54,860 bases of DNA from Opitutaceae bacterium (GTDB lineage: Bacteria > Verrucomicrobiota > Verrucomicrobiia > Opitutales > Opitutaceae). Of the stretch, positions 1-7,888 are shown piece after piece. The number at the start of each line of letters is the position of its first letter. Position 1 is the stretch's first letter. The position numbers were made by a program, and so were the translations under genes. The DNA lies in contig JAHFTC010000014.1 of assembly GCA_023269585.1 (NCBI GenBank), forward strand, positions 1-54,860, read 5' to 3'. The notes under the pieces were generated by a model that did no database searches, had not been told where the DNA came from, and saw nothing but the letters and a program-made list of their open reading frames with translations.

Positions 1-14
1 CACACTGACTCACC

Positions 15-881
15 GTGCGCCGGATCGATTACCTCAAAGCGTTCCTGAAAAGCGGTGACCACGCCGTGCTCGCGCTGCTCACCGTCGGCGCGGGCTTCGC
101 CACCGGCCTGCCGCTCGCGCTCGCGCTCGGCGCCGCCGCCTACGTGGTCGGCTGGGTCTTGCTGCCCGACCGCCAGGGGTTCCGCGCCAAGATCGACGCC
201 CTCGCCGCCGCCGGCACCGAGCAGCGCGACGCCGCGGTGCTCGCCAATCTCCAGACCGAGCGCGCCCGCCTCTTCGCGCAGCTCACCGACTCGGCCCGCC
301 GTCGTTACGAGGACCTCGCCCGCGTCTGCGCCGACATCGAGGAACAGCTCGCCACCGCCCCCGCCGGCACCACCGCGCCCACCGACAAACTCGACGGCCT
401 GATGTGGTCCTACCTCGGTCTGCTCGCCACCGAACGCCGCCTCGACCAGCACCTCGTGATGGAGGACTCCGAGAACTTCACCACGCGTATCGAGGAAATC
501 GAGACAGAATTGAAGAAGCTGGAGGAAGAACTCGCCCGCACTCCCCCCGAGTCCGCTGCCTACGAAACCAAGTTCCGCCTCGTCGGCGCGAAACGTGAAG
601 GACTCGACGCCCTCTGCCGCCGCCACGAGCAGTTCAACCGCTCGATGGACAACCTCGCCGTCGTCCGCGCCGAGCAGAGCCGCATCGAGGAGCAGCTCAA
701 ACTCCTCCGCGCCGACTTCTTCGCCAACCAGTCCGCCGACGCCCTCGCCAGCCGCATCAGCGACACCATCGACTCGCTCTCCACCGGCACCCGCGTCACC
801 GGCGAGCTCGCCTCCGGCATGCCCGAACTCCCCTCCCTCCGCACCAAACGCCTCGGCTACCAGGCCCCGCAGAAAGCCTGA
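15..881 (+). CDS. Membrane-anchored coiled-coil protein, function unknown
   Basis: A 288-residue protein from a GTG start. Residues about 17-51 are strongly hydrophobic, rich in Ala, Leu and Gly, and look like a membrane hairpin or one long membrane segment ending in WVLLPD. The rest (about 55-285) is charged, with Glu/Arg/Leu heptads typical of long coiled coils. It lies upstream of a PspA-like gene on the same strand, which suggests a membrane-stress or envelope-scaffold role, but this is inference. I recognise no catalytic motif and no named family. The upstream gene is cut off by the window edge, so operon membership on that side is unknown. Confidence 0.75.
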   Translation: MRRIDYLKAFLKSGDHAVLALLTVGAGFATGLPLALALGAAAYVVGWVLLPDRQGFRAKIDALAAAGTEQRDAAVLANLQTERARLFAQLTDSARRRYEDLARVCADIEEQLATAPAGTTAPTDKLDGLMWSYLGLLATERRLDQHLVMEDSENFTTRIEEIETELKKLEEELARTPPESAAYETKFRLVGAKREGLDALCRRHEQFNRSMDNLAVVRAEQSRIEEQLKLLRADFFANQSADALASRISDTIDSLSTGTRVTGELASGMPELPSLRTKRLGYQAPQKA

Positions 882-907
882 GTTTCCCGTTCCGCACCGC
901 TTCCCCT

Positions 908-933
908 GTAGGAGCCTGCTTGCAGGCGATCCG
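908..933. repeat. Short palindromic interspersed repeat, copy 1
   Basis: The core gcctgc-tt-gcaggc is a 6-bp hairpin flanked by gga and gatcc. The 26-base unit matches the copy at 40169-40194 at 25 of 26 positions. It lies between genes here, but the second copy is inside a coding sequence. It looks like a REP-type element. Confidence 0.75.
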
Positions 934-997
934 CTCCGCCAAATCCAAGAACCGTTAACCGCAAAGGACGCAGAGAACACCAAGAGCCTCTATCCGG

Positions 998-1101
998 ATT
1001 AGCGCCCATCAGCGTCCAGTAGCGGTTCACCCTCCAAGATCCTCACCTCCTCCGCTCCGTCCATCAGTGCCCATTAGTGTGGATTAGTGGTTACACCCTC
1101 C
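998..1101. repeat. Degenerate direct repeat, two units of about 39 bases
   Basis: The unit at 998-1035 and the unit at 1063-1101 share the pattern at-agtgcccat-agtgt-agt-gtggtt-caccctcc with scattered C/T changes. The second unit has one extra base. The 27 bases between them are pyrimidine-rich. No gene is linked to the repeat. Confidence 0.6.
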
Positions 1102-1307
1102 GGGGCTTTCTCCCTTTCCTCTCCGACCCCTCCGACCTCTGTGCCCTCCTCCCCCTCCGTGCCCTCTGTGACCTAATCCGTCTTCCGCCTTCGTTACCTT
1201 CGTTACCTTCTGTCGCCTCCGTTCCGATCCTCCGCCCCCGGTCCCTTTCCCTCACTCCCTCAATCCCTCCTTTCCGCCCTCCCTCAATCCCTCATCCCCT
1301 CCTCGCC

Positions 1308-2063
1308 ATGTCCCTCGTCGCTCGCTTCTACAACCAGATCCGTGGCCGTTTCAGCCTCTTCTTCAGCTCGCTCGAATTCCGCAATCCCGAGGTGCTCCTC
1401 GAGAACGCCAAGGAGGACCTCAAGAAGAACCGCGTGGCCATGCAGAACGGCATCGCCCAGATGGCCGCCGTGTCCGAAAAGCTGAAACGCCAGGTCGCCG
1501 AGGGCGAACGCCGCAAGACCGACCTCGAAGGCCGCATCATGGTCGTCTACAATGGCGGCAACCAGCAGCTCGCCGAAGAGCTCGCCGCCCAGCTCCAGTC
1601 CGTCGAGGCCGACCTCGCCGAGAACAAGGCCGAGCTCGAGCACAACGAGGCCGCCTACAAGGAGTTCGTCGGCGCCTGCCAGACCGCCGAGCAGGAGATC
1701 CGCAAGAAGATCGAGAAGCTCACCAACGCCCTCTCGAAGGCCAAGGCCAAGGAGGCCCTCGCCGACGTCTCCGAGATGCTCTCCGGCACGATCAGCAAGC
1801 AGAGCTCGTCGCTCGACAACATGCAGCGTCTCGACGAAGTGGTGAACGAGAAGCTCGACAAAGCCTCCGGCCGCCTGCGCGCCTCGCAGGACTCCACGCA
1901 GTTCAGCGACCTCAAGCTCAAGCAGCAGGAGCAGGACGTCGCCAAGAAGGCCGCCCTCGCAAACTTCCTCGCCAAGAAGAACGTCGCCATGAAGCCCGCC
2001 GAGTCCGTGACCGCCGCCCCGACCCCCGCCCCCGAAAAACCCAAGATGAGCGAAGGGGCGTGA
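1308..2063 (+). CDS. PspA/IM30-family protein
   Basis: A 251-residue protein. The N-terminus (MSLVARFYNQIRGRFS) resembles the membrane-binding amphipathic helix of PspA/IM30 proteins, then LEFRNPEVLLENAKEDLKKN matches the start of the PspA helical hairpin. Residues about 45-220 are almost pure coiled coil. The C-terminus is a Pro/Ala linker. Family members assemble into ESCRT-III-like oligomers on stressed inner membrane. The ATG at 1308 was chosen because the PspA-like helix begins exactly there; the frame upstream encodes a low-complexity Pro/Ser/Leu sequence. No pspB, pspC or pspF is visible nearby, so regulation is unknown. Confidence 0.82.
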   Translation: MSLVARFYNQIRGRFSLFFSSLEFRNPEVLLENAKEDLKKNRVAMQNGIAQMAAVSEKLKRQVAEGERRKTDLEGRIMVVYNGGNQQLAEELAAQLQSVEADLAENKAELEHNEAAYKEFVGACQTAEQEIRKKIEKLTNALSKAKAKEALADVSEMLSGTISKQSSSLDNMQRLDEVVNEKLDKASGRLRASQDSTQFSDLKLKQQEQDVAKKAALANFLAKKNVAMKPAESVTAAPTPAPEKPKMSEGA

Positions 2064-2109
2064 GGGGACGGCGCACCCTCGACGCCCGCGCAGCGCACCC
2101 TGGGTTGCG

Positions 2110-3255
2110 TCACCGGGTCGTGGAGACCGCGAGAGGGCCGTCCTCGTCGTCGGCGCGGCGGCGGGGATTGACGGGCTGGCCGGTGAGGGCGGCGAAGCGT
2201 TCCTCGAAGTCGACGCGCTGCAGCTCGGCGATGAGCGGGGCGATGTTGCCCTCCATGATCTGCGGGAGGCTGTGGAGGGTGAAGCCGATGCGGTGGTCGG
2301 TGCAGCGGCTCTGCGGGAAATTATAGGTGCGGATACGCTCGGAGCGGTCGCCGGTGCCGATCTGGCTGCGGCGTTGGGCGGCGTATTTCGCGCGCTCCTT
2401 CTCCTCCTCGAGCTGGAGCAGGCGTGAGCGCAGCACGGACATCGCGCTGGCCTTGTTCTTGAGCTGGGAGCGGCCGCCGGCGCAGTAGACCATCAGGCCG
2501 GTGGGCTTGTGGATGATGCGCACGGCGGAGTCGGTGGTGTTGACCCCCTGCCCGCCCGGGCCGCTGGCGCGTTGCACGGTGATCTCGAGGTCCTGCGGGT
2601 CGATCTTCACATCGACCTCCTCGGCCTCGGGCAGCACGGCGACGGTCACGGTGGAGGTGTGGATACGGCCGCTGCCCTCGGTGACGGGGACGCGCTGCAC
2701 GCGGTGGACGCCGCTCTCGAACTTGAGCTGCTTGTAGACCTCGGTGCCGGTGACGAGGAAGATGGCCTCGCGGCAACCGCCGCGCTCGCTCGGGCTGGTG
2801 GAGAGCGGCTCGACCTTCCAGCCGCGGCCCTCGGCGTACTTCTGATACAGGCGGGCGAGTTCGCCGGCGAAGAGCGCGGCCTCCTCGCCGCCGGTGCCGG
2901 CGCGAATCTCGAAGACGGTGTTGCGGGAGTCGGTGGGCTCGGGCGGGATCATCGACACGAGCACCTCGCGCTCGAGGGCATCGCGGCGGGCGGCGAGGGA
3001 CGGGAGTTCGGCGGTGGCGAGTTCGCGCAGATCGGCGTCGGCGGACTGGTCCTTGGCGAGGGCGGTGTTCTCAGCGAAGTCGCGGCCGAGGCGCTGCCAC
3101 TCGGCGTGTTTCGCGAGGAGGGCGGCGAGGCGCTGGTTCTCGCGGGTGACCTCGGCGGCAAGGCGCGGGTTGGCGTAGAAGCCCGGGTCGGCCATCTGGG
3201 CGTCGAGTTCTTCTTTGCGCCGGCGGAAGGGCGCGATGTCGGGCAGTGCGGGCAT
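2110..3255 (-). CDS. prfA: Peptide chain release factor 1
   Basis: A 381-residue class I release factor. The peptidyl-hydrolysis motif GGQ is at about 234-236 (SGPGGQGVNTTDSAVR). The codon-recognition tripeptide is PVT (about 190-192), the RF1-type P-x-T rather than the RF2-type SPF, so it should read UAA and UAG. The segment GDRSERIRTYNFPQSR is the usual domain 3/4 signature. It is about 20 residues longer than Escherichia coli RF1 because of a charged C-terminal tail. It is transcribed divergently from the HAD phosphatase gene. No prmC methyltransferase gene is seen here. Confidence 0.96.
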   Translation of the reverse strand: MPALPDIAPFRRRKEELDAQMADPGFYANPRLAAEVTRENQRLAALLAKHAEWQRLGRDFAENTALAKDQSADADLRELATAELPSLAARRDALEREVLVSMIPPEPTDSRNTVFEIRAGTGGEEAALFAGELARLYQKYAEGRGWKVEPLSTSPSERGGCREAIFLVTGTEVYKQLKFESGVHRVQRVPVTEGSGRIHTSTVTVAVLPEAEEVDVKIDPQDLEITVQRASGPGGQGVNTTDSAVRIIHKPTGLMVYCAGGRSQLKNKASAMSVLRSRLLQLEEEKERAKYAAQRRSQIGTGDRSERIRTYNFPQSRCTDHRIGFTLHSLPQIMEGNIAPLIAELQRVDFEERFAALTGQPVNPRRRADDEDGPLAVSTTR

Positions 3256-3365
3256 GGGCGGCGGGCCGGGAAAATGTGCGTTGCGGAGGCGAGGGCATGG
3301 GGCTTTTCTGCGGCGGACGCAAGGCCGCGGCCGTATTCCCGGAGCGGCGGCGCGTTTCCTCGCCC

Positions 3366-4388
3366 ATGGCCACCACGCTGTTCACGCAAAACACCATCGC
3401 CTGCATCTGGGACTTCGACAAGACGCTGATCCCGGAGTACATGCAGAGCCCGTTGTTCCGCCGGTTCGGGATCGTGGAGGCGGACTTCTGGCACGAGACC
3501 AACGCGATGATCGAGGAGTACCGCAAGCGCGGTTACCACGTGTCCGGGGAGAACGGTTACCTCAACCACCTGCTCACGTATGTGAAGCACGGCAAACTGG
3601 CGGGGTTGAACAACAAGATCCTGCGCGAGTGCGGGCGCGACATCCGGTTCTACCCGGGGTTGCCCGAGTTCTTCGCGCAGGCGCGCGGGTGGTTGCGCGA
3701 GAAGCCGGAGTTCGAGAAACACGACCTGAAGCTCGAACACTACATCGTGAGCACGGGGCTGGCGGAGATGATCCGCGGCAGCGCCATCTCCCCGCACGTG
3801 GACGGGATCTGGGCGTGCGAGTTCATCGAGAATCCGCTGCCGCCCGGCTTCATGGGCCAGAACGAGCTCGCGATCGAGGCGGAGGCCGAGATCGCGCAGA
3901 TCGGCGCGGTCATCGACAACACGACCAAGACCCGCGCGCTGTTCGAGATCAACAAGGGCACGAACAAGAACGCCGAGATCGACGTGAACGCGAACATCGC
4001 CCCGGAGGACCGGCGCATTCCGTTCCAGAACATGATCTACATCGCCGACGGCCCGAGCGACGTGCCCAGCTTTTCCGTGGTGCGCAAGAACGGCGGCAAG
4101 GGTTACGCCGTGTACAACCCGGATGTGGCGGCGGAGTTCGAGCAGAACGACCGGTTGCGCCAAGTCGGCCGCATCGACCACTACGGCCCGGCGGACTACT
4201 CGCCGACGAGCCAGACGACACGTTGGCTGAAGATGCACGTGCAGGCGATCGCCACCCGCATCGTGGCCGACCGCGAAAGCGCGATGTCGGCCAAGGTCTC
4301 ACGGCCGCCCCGGCATCTGAACGCGAAGCCGGACAAGAAAAACCCTGCAGCGCCCCAGGCGGTGCAGGGAGAGTTTCTGGCGGAGTAG
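3366..4388 (+). CDS. HAD-superfamily phosphatase
   Basis: A 340-residue soluble HAD hydrolase. Motif I is WDFDKTL near the N-terminus (nucleophile and acid Asp), motif II is in IVSTGL, a conserved Lys lies in NTTKTRALFEINKG, and motif IV is ADGPSDVPSF. The pattern resembles the phosphoserine-phosphatase-like branch, but the large insertion between motifs I and II prevents a substrate call. The ATG at 3366 puts motif I about 15 residues in. Earlier in-frame ATGs at 3246 and 3297 would add a low-quality extension. It starts about 110 bases from the divergent prfA start, so the two promoters must share that gap. Confidence 0.8.
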   Translation: MATTLFTQNTIACIWDFDKTLIPEYMQSPLFRRFGIVEADFWHETNAMIEEYRKRGYHVSGENGYLNHLLTYVKHGKLAGLNNKILRECGRDIRFYPGLPEFFAQARGWLREKPEFEKHDLKLEHYIVSTGLAEMIRGSAISPHVDGIWACEFIENPLPPGFMGQNELAIEAEAEIAQIGAVIDNTTKTRALFEINKGTNKNAEIDVNANIAPEDRRIPFQNMIYIADGPSDVPSFSVVRKNGGKGYAVYNPDVAAEFEQNDRLRQVGRIDHYGPADYSPTSQTTRWLKMHVQAIATRIVADRESAMSAKVSRPPRHLNAKPDKKNPAAPQAVQGEFLAE

Positions 4389-4444
4389 ACGGCGGCGACG
4401 AGCCGCAGTCGGCTGGGCGGCACCCGCGTTCAACTGCTGCCGGT

Positions 4445-4930
4445 CTACGGCGTGAGGATGATGGGCATCATCGCGGGCCGACTCGTGATCGAGGCCGCGA
4501 GCTTGGACCGTTCGAGATCCCCGGCGATGTTGACGACACGCTGGGCGTACTGGCGGCTGACGGCAGGCACGCGGCCGGAGATGACGGCTCCGATGCCGGC
4601 GTTCCACGCGAGAGCGATGTTGTAGCTCGAGGCCGGGAGACCGTTGCGGCGGAGCTGGGTGCTCAACCAATCATAATGGGCGACGGCGACCTGATCGGCG
4701 TGACTGCGGACCAGCGCCTTCTGGAACGGCTGGCGGGTGTGCATCCGCCAGGTTGAGTGGCGGAACTGATAGGCACCCAGCTCGCCATGCGCTCCGGGGC
4801 GCGCGCTGTTGCGGGGGTTCTCGATCAGGTGGATGGCCTGAAGGGTTTCCCATTGGCCGGCGGCGCGGAGGCCACCGGCGATGCACAGGAGCATCGCAGC
4901 CACGAGGAGTCGGAGGAGTTGTCGGATCAT
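4445..4930 (-). CDS. Small secreted lysozyme/transglycosylase-like protein
   Basis: A 161-residue protein beginning MIRQLLRLLVAAMLLCIAGG, a clear signal peptide. The mature part has HLIENPRN followed by GELGAYQFRHSTW. This matches the Glu plus GAYQF arrangement of lysozyme-like and lytic transglycosylase folds, with the Glu in IENP as the likely catalytic acid. A hydrophobic helix ALAWNAGIGAV follows, as in that fold. It probably cleaves or binds peptidoglycan in the periplasm. It is shorter than most lytic transglycosylases and has no accessory binding domain. An alternative start at 4963 would bury the signal peptide and is less likely. Confidence 0.68.
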   Translation of the reverse strand: MIRQLLRLLVAAMLLCIAGGLRAAGQWETLQAIHLIENPRNSARPGAHGELGAYQFRHSTWRMHTRQPFQKALVRSHADQVAVAHYDWLSTQLRRNGLPASSYNIALAWNAGIGAVISGRVPAVSRQYAQRVVNIAGDLERSKLAASITSRPAMMPIILTP

Positions 4931-5059
4931 GGTTGGTCTTTCTGTTCGGTGTTGCGTGGCCATTGGCTGGTACGGCCACAGGCACTGGACTTGACCCGCT
5001 TTTTACGCAGGTGGGCGGACAACTAGCCGCGCCCTCCCCTCCGACAAGCTGTGAGTTTC

Positions 5060-6007
5060 TCAGCGCCCCCGCGGATGGAACCGCGAGTGCTGCTCGGTGA
5101 GTCGCCGTGTCTCGACCGCGGTGTAGATCTGGGTGGTGCCGATATCGGCATGCCCCAGCATCTCCTGGATCGCCCGCAAGTCCGCCCCGCCCGACAAAAG
5201 ATGGGTGGCGAACGAGTGTCTAAGCAGATGGGGCTTAACAGTCTGCGGTAGCCCTGCTCGCTTGGCGTAGACTTTGATTAGGGCCCAAACTGTCTTGCGC
5301 GAGATCGCCCGCCCCCGCTCGGACAGAAAAACAGCGCTCCCGGTGCGCGCTTTGACCAGCGCCGGGCGACCCGCCGTGAGGTAGGTGGCAACCGCCTCCG
5401 CGGCCTGACCGCCGACCGGCACGAGGCGCTCCTTGGAGCCTTTGCCGAAAACACGCACAACCCCCTGCTCAAGGTCGATTTGTTGCAGATTCAGACCAGC
5501 CAATTCCGACACCCGCAGGCCGCTCGAATAGAAGAGTTCGAGGATGGCCCGATCGCGCAGCCCGTGGGTCGTGCCGGCGGTGGGGGCAGCGAGGAGCTTT
5601 TTCATGTCGGCCACGCTCAAAGTGGCCGGTAGTCTGCGAACGACCTTCGGCCCCTCCACCAGTTCCGTAAAGTCCTTCGGGCAAAGGCGTTCCTTGACCA
5701 GGAATCGAGTCAAAGTCCGCACCGCCGACAGTTTGCGGGCCAAGCTGGAGACTGCCGCCCCCCCCTCCGAGAGCCGGTAGAGCCAGTCCGACACATCGCT
5801 GCCCACGACCGAATTCCAGTTTGTAATTCCCCTCGTTTTCAGGCCGTGGGCGAACTGCAGAAGGTCGGTCTGATAGGCCGCGAGGGTGTTCGCGGAAAGC
5901 CCGCGCTCCAGCTGCAGGAAGCCCAAGAATGCTTCGATCGGCTCGTGCAGACCGGCCGGAAGCGGAGCCTGGGGCTCCGGGCCGGCATCTGTTTCTTCGC
6001 CGGGCAT
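5060..6007 (-). CDS. xerD: Tyrosine recombinase XerD
   Basis: A 315-residue tyrosine recombinase. The N-terminal SAM-like core-binding domain spans about 22-105. The catalytic domain carries Arg165 (SSGLRVSELAG), the Lys hairpin GKGSKERLVP, His260-x-x-Arg263 (HLLRHSFATHLL), His286 (MLGHADIGT) and nucleophile Tyr295 (TTQIYT). Length and motif spacing fit chromosomal XerC/XerD dimer resolution rather than a phage integrase, and no att-like repeats or phage genes flank it. XerD is preferred over XerC on sequence style; XerC cannot be excluded. It lies 22 bases from infA, in the same direction and downstream of it. Confidence 0.88.
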   Translation of the reverse strand: MPGEETDAGPEPQAPLPAGLHEPIEAFLGFLQLERGLSANTLAAYQTDLLQFAHGLKTRGITNWNSVVGSDVSDWLYRLSEGGAAVSSLARKLSAVRTLTRFLVKERLCPKDFTELVEGPKVVRRLPATLSVADMKKLLAAPTAGTTHGLRDRAILELFYSSGLRVSELAGLNLQQIDLEQGVVRVFGKGSKERLVPVGGQAAEAVATYLTAGRPALVKARTGSAVFLSERGRAISRKTVWALIKVYAKRAGLPQTVKPHLLRHSFATHLLSGGADLRAIQEMLGHADIGTTQIYTAVETRRLTEQHSRFHPRGR

Positions 6008-6028
6008 AGGGCGCCGCCCGGCCGCGAC

Positions 6029-6286
6029 TCAGCGGCGGCGATACTGCGGAGCACCCGCCGGCGCCTGAGTGCGCACGCGGTAGGTGATGCGCGCCTTCTC
6101 GAGATCGTACGGACTCATCTCCATGCGCACCATGTCGCCGGCCATGATCTTGATGAAATGTTTCCGCAGTTTGCCGGAAATGTGCGCCAGCACGACGTGG
6201 CCATTCGTCAGCTCCACCCGGAACATGGTGCCCGGAAGCACAGCGACAATCTTGCCTTCAACCTCGATCGATTTGTCGTCAGCCAT
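6029..6286 (-). CDS. infA: Translation initiation factor IF-1
   Basis: An 85-residue S1/OB-fold protein starting [19 protein letters not shown]. It contains the IF-1 hallmarks [18 protein letters not shown] and [17 protein letters not shown]. It binds the 30S A site during initiation. It is longer than the usual 72 residues because of a short C-terminal tail ([13 protein letters not shown]). The ATG at 6286 matches the family start. It is followed closely by xerD and is divergent from tadA. Confidence 0.95.
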   Translation of the reverse strand: MADDKSIEVEGKIVAVLPGTMFRVELTNGHVVLAHISGKLRKHFIKIMAGDMVRMEMSPYDLEKARITYRVRTQAPAGAPQYRRR

Positions 6287-6400
6287 GGGTGGGAACGTGA
6301 GAAGAGAATTGCATGCGGGTCGTGTACAGGAGCTTGCGGGAAAGCCATTGAATCCCTTGCGCACCTCGGTAAGTCAAGGCTCCATTCGCCGCGCCACCCG

Positions 6401-6967
6401 ATGAGTTCGCCCTCCGCCGACCGCCTCGACTGCCCGTTTCCGAAACTGCACCTCTCGCAGCTGTATCGGGACGAGCGTTTCTTCATGAGCCTGGCCTACA
6501 ACCAGGCCATCGACGCGTGGCGCGCCGACGAGGTGCCGATCGGCGCAGTGATCGAATGCGGCGGCGAAGTGATCGGTGCCGCGCACAATCAGGTCGAGCA
6601 CTCCGACGATCCCACCGCCCACGCCGAGATCCTCGCCATCACGCAGGCGGCGCGGGCCATCGGCGACTGGCGCCTCGAGGGCGCGACGCTCTACGTCACC
6701 AAAGAGCCGTGCCCGATGTGCTCTGGCGCCACGATCATGTCGCGCCTCAAGCGCGTGATCTTCGCCGTGCCCGACCCGAAGATGGGCTGCCTCGGCGGCG
6801 CGACCGACCTCGCCGCCCTCCCGCGCGTCAACCACCGCCCGATCCGCGAATCCGGCGTGCTCGAGACCGAATGCCGCGAGCTGCTGCAGGCCTATTTCCG
6901 CCTCAAACGCGCCGCCGCCGCGGAGGCCGAACCGCTCGATCCGCCCCCGACCGCCGCCGCGGGATAG
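6401..6967 (+). CDS. tadA: tRNA-specific adenosine deaminase TadA
   Basis: A 188-residue cytidine-deaminase-fold enzyme. Zinc and catalytic residues are visible as His74-Ala-Glu76 (TAHAEILAI) and PC104PMC107. DPKMGCLGGATDL is typical of TadA. It converts adenosine 34 to inosine in the anticodon of tRNA-Arg(ACG). The N-terminus carries about 20 extra residues compared with E. coli TadA, and a later Met (FFMSLAYN, base 6485) is an alternative start. The C-terminus ends in an Ala/Pro-rich tail. The gene is monocistronic and divergent from infA. Confidence 0.92.
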   Translation: MSSPSADRLDCPFPKLHLSQLYRDERFFMSLAYNQAIDAWRADEVPIGAVIECGGEVIGAAHNQVEHSDDPTAHAEILAITQAARAIGDWRLEGATLYVTKEPCPMCSGATIMSRLKRVIFAVPDPKMGCLGGATDLAALPRVNHRPIRESGVLETECRELLQAYFRLKRAAAAEAEPLDPPPTAAAG

Positions 6968-7106
6968 CCGCCGCGCCGACCGTGCTTATCCTGCCGCGCG
7001 CCGCGATTAGCGCCCGTGGTGAATTCCCGCCGCCGGTTGACGTCGCCGGCGTTCGGTGACACCTTCCGCTCCGTCAAGTCCATCCACCCTGAACCAGGAA
7101 ACAACC

Positions 7107-7739
7107 ATGTCATTTGAACTTCCGAAGCTGCCCTACGCCTTCACCGCGCTCGAGCCGCACATCGACGCTCGCACGATGGAGATCCATTGGGGCAAGCACC
7201 ACCAGGCGTACATCACCAACGCCAACAACGCGCTGAAGGACCAGCCCGCCCTCGCCGCGCTCGATGTCCTCACCCTCATCGCCGACCTCTCGAAAGTCCC
7301 CGAGGCGATCCGCGGCCCGGTCCGCAACAACGCCGGCGGCCACGCCAACCACTCGTTCTTCTGGCAGATCCTCGCGCCCGCCGCCGGCGGCGCCCCGAAA
7401 GGCCAGCTCGCCGCCGCGATCAACGCCACCTTCGGCGGTTTCGACAAGCTGAAGGAGGAGTTCGCCAAGGCCGCCACGACGCGCTTCGGCTCCGGCTGGG
7501 CCTGGCTCGTCGTCACCGCCGACAAGAAGCTCGCGGTCGGCTCCACCGCCAATCAGGACAGCCCGCTCATGGGCAAGGCCGTCGCGGGCTTCGAGGGCAA
7601 ACCCGTGCTCGGCCTCGACGTGTGGGAACATGCCTACTACCTCAACTACCAGAACCGCCGGCCGGACTATGTCGCCGCTTTCTGGAACGTCGTGAACTGG
7701 GACGCCGCCGAGGCCAACTACCTCGCCGCGCTCAAGTAG
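7107..7739 (+). CDS. sodA: Superoxide dismutase (Fe/Mn family)
   Basis: A 210-residue Fe/Mn SOD. Metal ligands are in the N-terminal HWGKHHQAY region, in [10 protein letters not shown], and as Asp and His in [14 protein letters not shown]. The GGHANH segment, with Gly at the metal-tuning position, is the Mn-type pattern; true Fe-SODs usually read AAQ(V/I)WNH there. There is no signal peptide, so it acts in the cytoplasm, dismutating superoxide to peroxide and oxygen. It is followed by a strong intrinsic terminator and is probably monocistronic. Metal use cannot be settled from sequence alone. Confidence 0.94.
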   Translation: MSFELPKLPYAFTALEPHIDARTMEIHWGKHHQAYITNANNALKDQPALAALDVLTLIADLSKVPEAIRGPVRNNAGGHANHSFFWQILAPAAGGAPKGQLAAAINATFGGFDKLKEEFAKAATTRFGSGWAWLVVTADKKLAVGSTANQDSPLMGKAVAGFEGKPVLGLDVWEHAYYLNYQNRRPDYVAAFWNVVNWDAAEANYLAALK

Positions 7740-7773
7740 CCCACCCGGCTCTTTCGCCCCACACCATACAACA

Positions 7774-7808
7774 AAGCCGCGCGAGCCCATCGCGCGGCTT
7801 TTCGTTTT
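7774..7808 (+). terminator. Intrinsic terminator after sodA
   Basis: Perfect 11-bp stem aagccgcgcga/tcgcgcggctt (7774-7784 and 7790-7800) with loop gccca, followed by ttcgtttt. It lies 35 bases after the sodA stop. Confidence 0.9.
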
Positions 7809-7837
7809 CCGCGGTGGCGGAAGGATCCCTTTGCCGC

Positions 7838-7860
7838 AGCGGCACCGAAACGGTGCCGCT
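7838..7860. repeat. Perfect 10-bp palindrome downstream of tolB
   Basis: Arms agcggcaccg (7838-7847) and cggtgccgct (7851-7860) flank the loop aaa. It lies 29-51 bases beyond the tolB stop. Neither strand has a good T-run after it, so it is either a factor-independent 3'-end hairpin for tolB mRNA or a REP-like element. Confidence 0.6.
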
Positions 7861-7888
7861 ACCCCGAGCACCCGCCAACCAACAACGC

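Larger units (their letters stand above)
882..1307. other. Gene-free, repeat-rich gap
   Basis: This 426-base gap has no convincing coding sequence. The open frame that enters it from the PspA-like gene has no good start before 1308. It holds a palindromic repeat copy (908-933), a degenerate direct repeat (998-1035 and 1063-1101), and a pyrimidine-rich stretch from about 1100 to 1307. That stretch has short quasi-tandem units built on ctccgtgcc and ccttcgtta; the latter occurs twice in a row at about 1188-1205. Confidence 0.7.

Noticed and set aside
5060-6007. XerD as the integrase of a mobile island
   Set aside because: Length, motifs and place beside infA fit the housekeeping recombinase. 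There are no flanking repeats, tRNA or phage genes.
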